NCBI GenBank assembly: GCA_023436305.1
Contig: JAEZJQ010000008.1
Coordinates: 1-22,027 of the forward strand
From: Bacillota bacterium
Lineage (GTDB): Bacteria > Bacillota > UBA4882 > UBA8346
DNA: 22,027 bases
Reading direction: 5' to 3'
Position 1 is the stretch's first letter, and the number at the start of each line of letters is the position of its first letter. The notes beneath the pieces were generated by a model. The model was not told where the DNA came from and ran no database searches. It saw only the letters and a list, made by a program, of their open reading frames with translations. Positions 7,519 through 14,283 of this stretch are shown here, piece after piece. The translations under genes were made by a program, and so were the position numbers.

Positions 7519-8556
7519 ATGGTGACATTAAAAGACATCGCGAAGAAGGTTAACTTTTCCGAGAGCATTGTGTCCCGGGCTTTAAATAATTACCCTTATA
7601 TCAAGGAATCCACCCGGGAATTGATCATAAAAACCGCTAAAGAAATGGGTTATTATCCCAATATTGCCGCACGGAGCTTGGTCACGCGCAAGACGCAAAC
7701 CATTGGCGTGTTCATGGCAAGTATTACCGGCATGTATTATGCTTCGATCATTAAGGGGCTTGAGTATATGGCCGATAAAACCGACTATACCCTGATATTT
7801 TCCAATTCATATAAACGACCCGGATATCAACAGTTCTTGGCCAAAGAAAGAGTCGATGGGTTGATTGTCTTTAGCAGCTATATCAAAGAAAGGAATCAGA
7901 TTCTCAAACTGATTGCCCAGGATATACCCATTGTGGTCGTGGAGAGTTGTTTGTCTGATCCACGCGCCAATTGTATTTGGGTGGAAAATGTTTATGGGGG
8001 TTATATTGCCACCAAACATCTGCTTGATCAGGGATACACCCGGATCGCCCACATCGCCGGGGATCTAGAGTATCAAGTCTCTTTCGACCGCTTGGAAGGA
8101 TATAAGAAAGCTTTGGCCGAAGCGAATATACCGGTTCAGCCGGAGCTGATTACCACCGGGAATTATACCTGTGAAGACGGTTATGAGGCCATGAAAAACT
8201 TATTGGAATACCAACCGCGTTGTAACGGGGTATTCATCGCCAATGACGCCATGGCTTATGGAGCTCTCCAAGCCATCAATGAAGCGGGTTTATCCGTATC
8301 AGCCGACATTGCGGTGGTAGGATATGATGATATTGACTTTTCGGCATTGACTCATCCGCCTTTGACCACAATCCGGCAGCCTTTATTTAAGTTGGGTGAA
8401 AAATCAATGTCGGTATTAGTATCGATTTTAAAGAACAAACAAAAAAAGGATGAAGGCACTAAAATTTGTCTGATGCCGGAATTGGTGATCCGTAAATCAA
8501 CGGGAGCGTTTGACAAAAATGCAATGGATCGGGTACCCCCGGTGGATGAAAACTAA
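7519..8556 (+). CDS. LacI-family transcriptional regulator (copy 1)
   Basis: Cytoplasmic sugar-responsive DNA-binding protein of 345 residues. The start is placed at ATG 7519 because LacI proteins begin MxTLKDIAKKxxxS; an in-frame upstream TTG (7456) would add a 21-residue tail not normal for the family. Residues 1-50 are the helix-turn-helix with recognition segment SESIVSRALNN, followed by the hinge helix YYPNIAARSL. Residues 60-335 form the periplasmic-binding-protein-like sensor (TIGVFMASI, ERVDGLIVF, GYDDIDFSALTHPPLTTIRQP). It follows GH10 but has its own promoter, and precedes GH74. It is a close paralogue of the gene at 12443. Likely targets are the glycosidase genes around it; whether it represses or activates, and its ligand, cannot be read from sequence. 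Confidence 0.93.
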   Translation: MVTLKDIAKKVNFSESIVSRALNNYPYIKESTRELIIKTAKEMGYYPNIAARSLVTRKTQTIGVFMASITGMYYASIIKGLEYMADKTDYTLIFSNSYKRPGYQQFLAKERVDGLIVFSSYIKERNQILKLIAQDIPIVVVESCLSDPRANCIWVENVYGGYIATKHLLDQGYTRIAHIAGDLEYQVSFDRLEGYKKALAEANIPVQPELITTGNYTCEDGYEAMKNLLEYQPRCNGVFIANDAMAYGALQAINEAGLSVSADIAVVGYDDIDFSALTHPPLTTIRQPLFKLGEKSMSVLVSILKNKQKKDEGTKICLMPELVIRKSTGAFDKNAMDRVPPVDEN

Positions 8557-8563
8557 AATGCCA

Positions 8564-8673
8564 CTGGGAGTCTGTGCGAGTAAAACTTTTCAACAGCTTA
8601 AAACCACTATATGTTGTATTATTACTCGATACTCAATACGTTTCGAAAATCGATTATCCGCACAGACTCCTAG
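8564..8673. mobile_element. 110-base MITE-like element with terminal inverted repeats
   Basis: The ends (8564-8583 and 8654-8673) are inverted repeats matching at 17 of 20 positions, with a perfect core GGAGTCTGTGCG / CGCACAGACTCC. The AT-rich interior codes for nothing. It starts eight bases after the lacI-1 stop codon. Its right part recurs in decayed form at 8910-8951. No transposase is in the window, so the alternative is a large non-mobile intergenic hairpin. I could not define a target-site duplication. Confidence 0.45.
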
Positions 8674-8705
8674 ACAAGCCCATGAACGATAAAGGAAGAA
8701 AAAAC

Positions 8706-8750
8706 AAAATTGTACCTTCCGGTGGATGAGTCCACGGAGGGTACAATTTT
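8706..8750 (+). terminator. Long hairpin terminator after lacI-1
   Basis: AAAATTGTACCTTCC pairs with GGAGGGTACAATTTT (one T-G pair), and GTGGA with TCCAC at the tip around TGAG, giving about 20 paired bases with one bulge. The right arm ends in TTTT, and on the minus strand a T-rich run follows (GTTTTTT), so it can work both ways. Confidence 0.75.
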
Positions 8751-8802
8751 ATACGGCTTCGAATCATATATTACAAAATAGTTAAATTTTGATTAAAAAA
8801 AT

Positions 8803-8831
8803 TTGACAAACGCTTGCAGATTCAATATAAT
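8803..8831 (+). promoter_or_regulatory. Consensus promoter upstream of the GH74 gene
   Basis: TTGACA (8803-8808), 17 bases, TATAAT (8826-8831), a perfect match to both boxes. The spacer is occupied by an operator-like sequence, so it is probably tightly controlled. It would give a leader of about 457 bases before GH74. Confidence 0.7.
8808..8822 (-). promoter_or_regulatory. Operator half of an inverted pair (site 1, in the promoter spacer)
   Basis: AAACGCTTGCAGATT is the exact reverse complement of 8976-8990 and overlaps the last base of the -35 box and most of the spacer. Read on the minus strand it has a TGCAAGCG core like a cre/LacI half consensus. A protein here would block RNA polymerase. 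Confidence 0.55.
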
Positions 8832-8909
8832 TTTTAATGACTAACAAAATAAATTAGATAAAATTTACCAATCAAATTTCCTTGTATAAAATATGACACC
8901 CGATATTAA

Positions 8910-8951
8910 ATGCGCTTCAAAAATCGATTATCCGCCGCACGGAATCCTAGA
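8910..8951. repeat. Decayed partial copy of the MITE-like element
   Basis: This stretch repeats 8636-8674 in the same orientation: AAAATCGATTATCCG is shared, then a variant of the terminal repeat with CCTAGA. Weaker similarity extends about 20 bases further left (CCGATATTAAATGCG against TCGATACTCAATACG). The left terminal repeat is not recognisable. Confidence 0.5.
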
Positions 8952-8975
8952 GTTGTTATGGGATAATATCTTTTA

Positions 8976-8990
8976 AATCTGCAAGCGTTT
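8976..8990 (+). promoter_or_regulatory. Operator half of an inverted pair (site 2)
   Basis: AATCTGCAAGCGTTT, perfect inverted copy of site 1. With the next bases it reads TGCAAGCGTTTTCA, a fit to TGNAANCGNTNNCA. It lies in the leader of the 8803 promoter and just after a possible extended -10 (TGGGATAAT, 8959-8967). The spacing between the two sites could allow DNA looping or roadblock control. Confidence 0.5.
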
Positions 8991-9294
8991 TCATATGAAC
9001 TGTTTTCACAACGGTACGAACTATACCCCGCCAACAATTACAGCTTCAATTCTTCGATAACCACTTACAATGATGAAACCAAGGCCACCGGTTAATCTCC
9101 AAGCGTGTTGCAACGAGATATGGAGCCGTAACATGTTGAAAGGGAGTCTTTTAAGGAGGTGATGCAGATTCCCAAAATATCCCTCGAATCGGGAAATGGT
9201 AGAATAACTTTATACTTGGTTTGATAAAATACGCAATTTGTATTTCGTTGACCAAGAATGAAAAAATGATTTAAAGAAAAAGGAGACGGGAAAT
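8991..9294. other. Long leader region of the GH74 gene
   Basis: No gene is supported. Bases 9003-9092 form a 30-codon open frame of coding-like composition (ends TAA 9093-9095) without a start or ribosome binding site, perhaps a relic. An orphan Shine-Dalgarno lies at 9153-9163. A 20-codon frame from ATG 9162 overlaps that Shine-Dalgarno and is unlikely to be translated. Confidence 0.4.
9153..9163 (+). promoter_or_regulatory. Orphan extended Shine-Dalgarno in the GH74 leader
   Basis: AAGGAGGTGAT matches the anti-Shine-Dalgarno over 11 bases but lies 132 bases before the GH74 ATG, which has its own AAGGAG (9280-9285). The only ATG nearby (9162) is two bases after GGAGG, too close for normal initiation. 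Same arrangement as in the GH9 leader. Confidence 0.5.
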
Positions 9295-12120
9295 ATGAAG
9301 AAATTTGTATTATGGGCGAGCTTGTTGGCCCTGGTCACCGTGTTAACCTGTTCAATTCTGCCTTTAAAAATCACGGCGGCTCCATCACAAGCCTACGATT
9401 GGAAAAACGTGGTGATCAACGGTGGCGGCTATGTGCCGGGGATCATCTTCAACACCACACAGCAGAACATAATCTTTGCCCGTACGGACATGGGCGGGGC
9501 TTACAAATGGAATCAGACCAGCAAGAGCTGGACACAGCTACTGGCTTGGGTAGCTCATGACGACTGGAACTGGACGGGGGTAGAAAGTATCGCCACCGAC
9601 CCCGTTGATCCCAACCGGCTTTACCTGGCCGTCGGTACATACACCAATAGTTGGGCGTCCACCAATGGCGCAATTTTTAGATCCATTAATCAGGGATCTA
9701 CATTTGAACGGATTGACTTGCCCTTTAAACTTGGCGGCAACATGCCTGGCCGTAATATGGGCGAGCGCCTGGTGATTGACCCCAACAAAAACAGCATTCT
9801 CTATTTTGGAGCCCGCAGTGGCAATGGACTCTGGAGGAGCACCGACTACGGCTCCACCTGGTCTAAAGTCACCAATTTCCCGGACCCCGGAACTTATGTC
9901 CAAGATGAAACCTATGAATACTTAGCCGATGAACCCGGGGTTGTGTGGGTGACTTTTGACCCCCGAACCGGATCCTCCGGCAATGCGACCAAGACTATCT
10001 ATGTTGGTGTAGCCAGCAAAGGTACCTGCATTTACCGCAGCACCGATGGCGGCTCAACCTGGGCAGCGGTTCCCAACCAACCCACCAGCAACGGTTTTCT
10101 ACCCCATCATGGTATATTGGGTTCAAACGGTATCTTATATGTAACATACAGCGACACCCAAGGCCCGTATGACGGCGGAAAAGGTGATGTCTATAAACTT
10201 GACACCGCGACCGATACTTGGACGTTGATCAGCCCGATTCCTTCCACCAGCAGCGACGACTACTTCGGATATGGCGGTCTGGCGGTGGATGCGCAAAATC
10301 CCAACACAATCATGGTAACCACTTTGAACTCATGGTGGCCCGACGCAAACATCTTTCGCAGCACCGACGGTGGCGCTACCTGGAATAGGATTTGGGAATG
10401 GGCCAGCTATCCCAGCAGAACCCTTCATTACACCATAGACATTTCCACTTCTCCGTGGTTGAACTTTGGCAATACAAACCCTGTAGATCCCGTACCCGCG
10501 GTGAAACTGGGTTGGATGATTGGCGACATCGACATTGACCCGTTCAATTCCAATCGGATGTTCTATGGAACTGGCGCCACAATCTACGGTTGTGAAAATC
10601 TTACCAATTGGGACAGTGGTGGCACGATTGCCATCAAGAGCATGGCGGTGGGGATTGAGGAAACCTCGATTCAGTGGCTGATAAGCCCGCCGAGCGGTAC
10701 CGCGAATCTAATCAGTGTTATGGGCGATATTGGGGGCTTCAAGCACACCAGCCTGACGACTGTCCCGTCGGTAATGTACTCCATCCCGTATGCCGGTTCA
10801 TATCACTGCATTGATTACGCCGAGAACAACCCGAGTTTCATGGTTCGCGTTGGTAAAGGGGACTCGACGGCAACTGCTCCCGCCAACCATAGCACTGCTT
10901 TTACTTATGACGGTGGCAGTAGTTGGTTCGCAGGAAATAATGATATTAGCGGAGCTACCAGCGGTGGTACGGTTGCCGCGGCTGCTGACGCCAGCGCTGT
11001 AGTATGGGCGCCCGAAGGTGGCCAACCAAGTTATTCAACTGATAATGGAAACTCCTGGATTGCCTGTACCGGCATTACGGCTGGAGCCTGGGTATGCTCG
11101 GACCGGGTAAACGCGAGTAAGTTCTATGCTTTCCAGAATGGCACGGTTTATACAAGTACCAATAAAGGTAAAAACTTCACAGCCCAAGCGACAGGGCTTC
11201 CCACATCCGGTAAGATTAAAGCGGTTCCGGGCCTGGAAGGCGACATTTGGCTTTCCGGAATGGAAGGTGGTTTATATCACTCAACCGATAGCGGCGCCAC
11301 CTTTACCAGGGTTTTATCTTCGTCAATCACCTTTGCGGAGGTCGTTGGTTTCGGTATGGCGGCACCTGGACAAAGCTATATGGCAATCTATATGTTCGGA
11401 ACCGTGGACGGCGCCAAGGGTATTTACCGGTCTGATGATGCCGGCGCCAACTGGATACTCATCAATGACTCGAAGCACCAGTACGGATGGTGCGGCCGGA
11501 CGATTACAGGTGACCCGCGTATCTACGGACGTGTATATGTCGGCACCAACGGGTTTGGTATTGTATACGGTGATCCGGCAGGTACCGTGATCACACCGAC
11601 ACCTGGAAATGCGACCCCGACCCCGGTTCGTACAGCGACTCCGGTGGTGACAGCGACCCCGACTCCAGTTCGCACCGCGACTCCGGTGGTAACCGCCACT
11701 CCGACTCCGGTTCGTACAGCGACTCCGGTGGTGACAGCAACCCCGACGCCAGTTCGTACAGCGACTCCGGTGGTGACAGCGACTCCCACTCCAGGTACCG
11801 GTAATTATGTAGTAACCTATAGTATGAATGATTGGGGTAGTGGAGCTACAGTCAACATAACCATCAAAAACAATACTTCCACGGAGGTTAATGGCTGGAC
11901 TTTAGCTTGGGACTTTTCCGGCAACCAGACCATCGTCAATCTGTGGAGTGGCAGTTACACCCAGAGTGGCACCTCGGTATCCGTGAAAGATGCCGGATAT
12001 AACGCCAATATCTCCGCCAACGGGGGTACGACAAACTTTGGGTTTAATCTTAGCTATAGTGGCACAAACGCTATGCCGACCAGTTTTACTTTGAATGGAG
12101 TGGCTTGCCAGGTCCAGTAA
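9295..12120 (+). CDS. Secreted GH74 xyloglucanase with CBM2
   Basis: A 941-residue extracellular enzyme predicted to cut the beta-1,4-glucan backbone of xyloglucan by inversion. The start is fixed by AAGGAG (9280-9285) and a signal peptide at 1-29 (MKKFVLWASLLALVTVL...ITAA). Residues 33-764 form the two seven-bladed propellers of GH74. YDWKNVVINGGGYVPGIIFN opens the first, and Asp-box-like blades recur (RSTDYGSTW 181, RSTDGGSTW 248, RSTDGGATW 355, HSTDSGATF 662). The probable catalytic pair is Asp65 in RTDMGGAY and Asp478 in VMGDIGGF. Four TPTPVRTATPVVTA units (774-829) lead to CBM2 (836-941). It sits between the two lacI genes with its own promoter region and terminator, so it is a separate unit from GH9-GH10. 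Exact endo or exo mode cannot be told. Confidence 0.94.
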   Translation: MKKFVLWASLLALVTVLTCSILPLKITAAPSQAYDWKNVVINGGGYVPGIIFNTTQQNIIFARTDMGGAYKWNQTSKSWTQLLAWVAHDDWNWTGVESIATDPVDPNRLYLAVGTYTNSWASTNGAIFRSINQGSTFERIDLPFKLGGNMPGRNMGERLVIDPNKNSILYFGARSGNGLWRSTDYGSTWSKVTNFPDPGTYVQDETYEYLADEPGVVWVTFDPRTGSSGNATKTIYVGVASKGTCIYRSTDGGSTWAAVPNQPTSNGFLPHHGILGSNGILYVTYSDTQGPYDGGKGDVYKLDTATDTWTLISPIPSTSSDDYFGYGGLAVDAQNPNTIMVTTLNSWWPDANIFRSTDGGATWNRIWEWASYPSRTLHYTIDISTSPWLNFGNTNPVDPVPAVKLGWMIGDIDIDPFNSNRMFYGTGATIYGCENLTNWDSGGTIAIKSMAVGIEETSIQWLISPPSGTANLISVMGDIGGFKHTSLTTVPSVMYSIPYAGSYHCIDYAENNPSFMVRVGKGDSTATAPANHSTAFTYDGGSSWFAGNNDISGATSGGTVAAAADASAVVWAPEGGQPSYSTDNGNSWIACTGITAGAWVCSDRVNASKFYAFQNGTVYTSTNKGKNFTAQATGLPTSGKIKAVPGLEGDIWLSGMEGGLYHSTDSGATFTRVLSSSITFAEVVGFGMAAPGQSYMAIYMFGTVDGAKGIYRSDDAGANWILINDSKHQYGWCGRTITGDPRIYGRVYVGTNGFGIVYGDPAGTVITPTPGNATPTPVRTATPVVTATPTPVRTATPVVTATPTPVRTATPVVTATPTPVRTATPVVTATPTPGTGNYVVTYSMNDWGSGATVNITIKNNTSTEVNGWTLAWDFSGNQTIVNLWSGSYTQSGTSVSVKDAGYNANISANGGTTNFGFNLSYSGTNAMPTSFTLNGVACQVQ
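11614..11781 (+). repeat. Four tandem 42-base linker repeats in GH74
   Basis: Four in-frame units encode TPTPVRTATPVVTA, differing mainly at third codon positions. The same unit occurs twice in the GH10 linker (from about 6817). These are coding minisatellites that can gain or lose units without a frameshift; they are not CRISPR repeats, since there are no spacers. Confidence 0.9.
11800..12120 (+). repeat. CBM2 module copy 3 (of three)
   Basis: Same module as copies 1 and 2 but with more synonymous changes and a few substitutions (TEVNGW, AWDFSGNQTIVN, NISANGG, LSYSGTNAMPTSF). It is therefore the oldest or least recently converted member. Confidence 0.9.
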
Positions 12121-12179
12121 TCAAATAAAGCTGCCGATGTCGTTTTGTCGGTAACATATGCAATAAGTGTGGTTTGATA

Positions 12180-12214
12180 AGGGGAAGCTGTGTAAGCAGT
12201 TTCTCCTCTTTTTT
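12180..12214 (+). terminator. Terminator of the GH74 gene
   Basis: AGGGGAAGCTG (12180-12190) pairs with CAGTTTCTCCT (12197-12207), 11 pairs including two G-T, then CTTTTTTA. It is 60 bases after the stop. Confidence 0.75.
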
Positions 12215-12234
12215 ATATGTATTATAAGAAAATT

Positions 12235-12244
12235 GAAACGTTTT
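12235..12244. promoter_or_regulatory. AAACGTTT palindrome upstream of lacI-2
   Basis: GAAACGTTTT has the same core palindrome as the site at 2501-2508. It lies between the GH74 terminator and the lacI-2 gene, which would suit an autoregulatory operator, but the full cre spacing is not met. A TATAAT at 12292-12297 has a TTGACG 21 bases upstream, too far for a confident promoter. Confidence 0.35.
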
Positions 12245-12317
12245 TAAAATAATTAACTGATCATTTGACGAAAAATCGTTTAGGGCATGACTATAATTTA
12301 AGCCTTGCCTTGGGTAT

Positions 12318-12386
12318 GGCACTTTTTTTCATTTGGCTGATTATTATTGCTTTAAAACCAATAATGGTTTATTATAAAAAAGTGCC
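12318..12386 (+). other. Nested inverted repeats in the lacI-2 leader
   Basis: GGCACTTTTTT (12318-12328) pairs perfectly with AAAAAAGTGCC (12376-12386), and inside it AAACCA-ATAA-TGGTTT (12355-12370) forms a second hairpin. The structure ends 57 bases before the lacI-2 start and may be an RNA leader structure. A TTG-initiated frame across it (12265-12516) has no ribosome binding site and is not called. Confidence 0.4.
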
Positions 12387-12442
12387 GGTGATTCTTTTGG
12401 CGTTGATTCGGGCGCTTAATATTATCTTGAAAGAAATGAGAC

Positions 12443-13431
12443 ATGATGGTAACGATCAGAGATATTGCGAAAAAAGTTGGTTTTTCCGAGAGTATTGTTT
12501 CCCGGGCTTTGAATAATAACCCTCAGATCAAGGAGTCAACCCGGGAGTTGATTACTAAAACCGCCCAAGAAATGGGTTATTATCCCAATGTGGCGGCACG
12601 GAGCTTGGTCACACGCCGTACTCAAACCATTGGTGTGTTCATGGCCAGTATTTCCGGGATGTATTACTCGGCAATCATTAAAGGGATGGAATTTGTAGCC
12701 AACAAAGCGGGCTATACCCTTATCTTCGCTAATTCATACAATAATACGGAATATATCCGGTTTTTAGCCGAAGAGAGAGTGGATGGACTGATTATCTTTA
12801 ATTCCACCGTCAAAGACAGGGGCCGGTTGTTAAAATTGGTGAGTCTGGAAGTTCCCTTTGTTCTGGTGGAGTCCTATTTATCAGAACCAAGAGCGAACTG
12901 CGTTTGGGTGGAGAATATCCATGGCGGGTATATTGCCACCAAACATCTAATTGAATCGGGATATAAACAGATTGCATTTATCTCCGGTAATTTTGAATTT
13001 CAAATTTCATTGGACCGGCTGGAAGGATATAAAAAAGCCTTACAGGAAGCTAATATTAGTTTTCGGCCGGAATTTGTCACCACCGGCAACTTACATCGGA
13101 AGATGGTTATATGGCCATGAAAAATTTATTGGAATATTCTCCCAGTTGTACGGCGGTATTTGCCGCCAGTGACGATATGGCATTTGGGGCTCTTAAAGCA
13201 ATCAACGAGGCCGGTTTGAAAGTGCCGGATGATATCGCGATGGTTGGATATGATGACACCGAGTTTTGCGAATATACCAATCCAACTTTGACCTCAGTAA
13301 AACAACCCCGTTATGCTATGGGTGAAAAAGCAATGTCAATTTTGGTTTCCATATTAAAGAGCAAGCAAAAACCCAGTGCCGGGAACAAAATCTGTCTGAT
13401 GCCGGAATTAATTGTCCGGAATTCCACATAA
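12443..13431 (+). pseudogene. LacI-family regulator copy 2, interrupted by a one-base frameshift
   Basis: Paralogue of the regulator at 7519 over its whole length. ATG 12443 or 12446 starts MVTIRDIAKKVGFSESIVSRALNN, with the same recognition segment and hinge (YYPNVAARSL) as copy 1. The frame breaks near 13091: copy 1 has TGNYTCEDGYEAMKNLLEY, while here TGN runs into LHRKMVIWP and a stop at 13118-13120. The +1-base frame resumes EDGYMAMKNLLEY to TAA 13429-13431. Restoring one A (AACTTACATC to AACTATACATC) gives about 329 intact residues. Without it the product keeps the DNA-binding domain and part of the sensor, and might still bind DNA. A sequencing or assembly error is possible. No strong ribosome binding site is seen. 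Confidence 0.85.
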
Positions 13432-13593
13432 CAATTAATTGTGAAAGGTTGAAGTTTACCAGTTAACCCTTACAGGTTAAAAGTCAAAGGTTCAAAATTA
13501 AAGGGTCGCGCGCGCGAAGTACTACTTGTCCAACCTCTTGATTATATCGAAAATCTCAAGGATGACGTCGGAATGATTTTGAGGGGGTTATTA

Positions 13594-14283
13594 ATGGTCA
13601 AGCATCTCAATGCTTATGATCGAAGTTTAATTCAAATCGGGAACCGCTTGTTGGAGATGTCGGGACTGGTTGGGAACCGGCTTTCACAGGCTATGAATTC
13701 ATTTATCGGGCAAGATGATGGCTTGGCGCAATCGGTTATCGCAGGTGATGATGAAGTTGACGCCATGGAAGAAAACCTGGAGATGGAGTGTTTGGAACTG
13801 ATTTCATTACAACAACCCATCGATCATGATCTGCGTTTTTTGGCGGCGGCCATGCGTATTGGACGTGATCTGGAACGGATTGGCGATTACGCCTGTGATA
13901 TATCCAAATTGATTGTGGGATTAAAATCAAAAACTCCCTATTTTAAACCCCTGGTGGATTTGCCGCGCATGGCGCAAACTGTTCAGGAAATGTTAAACAA
14001 GAGCATGAAGGCCTACATTGAGAAGGATATTAAGTTGGCTGGCCAATTGGATGATGATGACAACCAGGTCGATCAATTGTTTTCGGCCTTATTGGTTGAA
14101 CTCACCAATTATATGAAACAAAGGCCGGAGTATGTCGATCAAGCCAGCAGCTTATTGCTGGTGAACCGATATCTGGAACGAATCGGCGATCATGTGGTAA
14201 ATATCGCTGAAATGGTTATTTTTATGGAAACCGGTGAACGTCATCCTTTTAAAGCCAAGCGAAGAGCGGGTTGTAAAAAATGA
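13594..14283 (+). CDS. phoU: PhoU-like phosphate regulator
   Basis: Cytoplasmic all-helical protein of 229 residues, the usual PhoU length, which controls phosphate uptake and signalling through metal clusters and contacts with phosphate transporters. It has two repeated three-helix bundles. The diagnostic pairs are GDDEVDAMEENLE (51-63) with RDLERIGDYACDI (91-103), and DDDNQVDQLF (154-163) with RYLERIGDHVVNIAE (192-206). The start is ATG 13594 with GAGGGG at 13581-13586; an in-frame ATG at 13573 overlaps this site and is rejected. Its last codon overlaps the next gene's ATG (ATGA), so translation of the two is probably coupled. No pst or phoR/phoB gene is in the window, which favours a role with the Na/Pi carrier. 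Confidence 0.92.
   Translation: MVKHLNAYDRSLIQIGNRLLEMSGLVGNRLSQAMNSFIGQDDGLAQSVIAGDDEVDAMEENLEMECLELISLQQPIDHDLRFLAAAMRIGRDLERIGDYACDISKLIVGLKSKTPYFKPLVDLPRMAQTVQEMLNKSMKAYIEKDIKLAGQLDDDDNQVDQLFSALLVELTNYMKQRPEYVDQASSLLLVNRYLERIGDHVVNIAEMVIFMETGERHPFKAKRRAGCKK

Noticed and set aside
11614..11781. Tandem repeats that could suggest a CRISPR array
   Set aside because: Units are contiguous, in frame and without spacers, and they encode a Thr-Pro linker.
11523..11789. Minus-strand frame with repeated VAVRTGVGVAVTTG
   Set aside because: It is the complement of the 42-base linker repeats of GH74; repetition alone keeps it open.
12265..12516. TTG-initiated 83-codon frame with a hydrophobic stretch
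   Set aside because: No ribosome binding site, overlaps the lacI-2 start in another frame, and its hydrophobicity comes from T-rich inverted repeats.
13505..13520. CGCGCGCGCG run before phoU
   Set aside because: A short dinucleotide run with no symmetry to neighbouring sequence and no link to a gene signal; Z-DNA potential is speculative.
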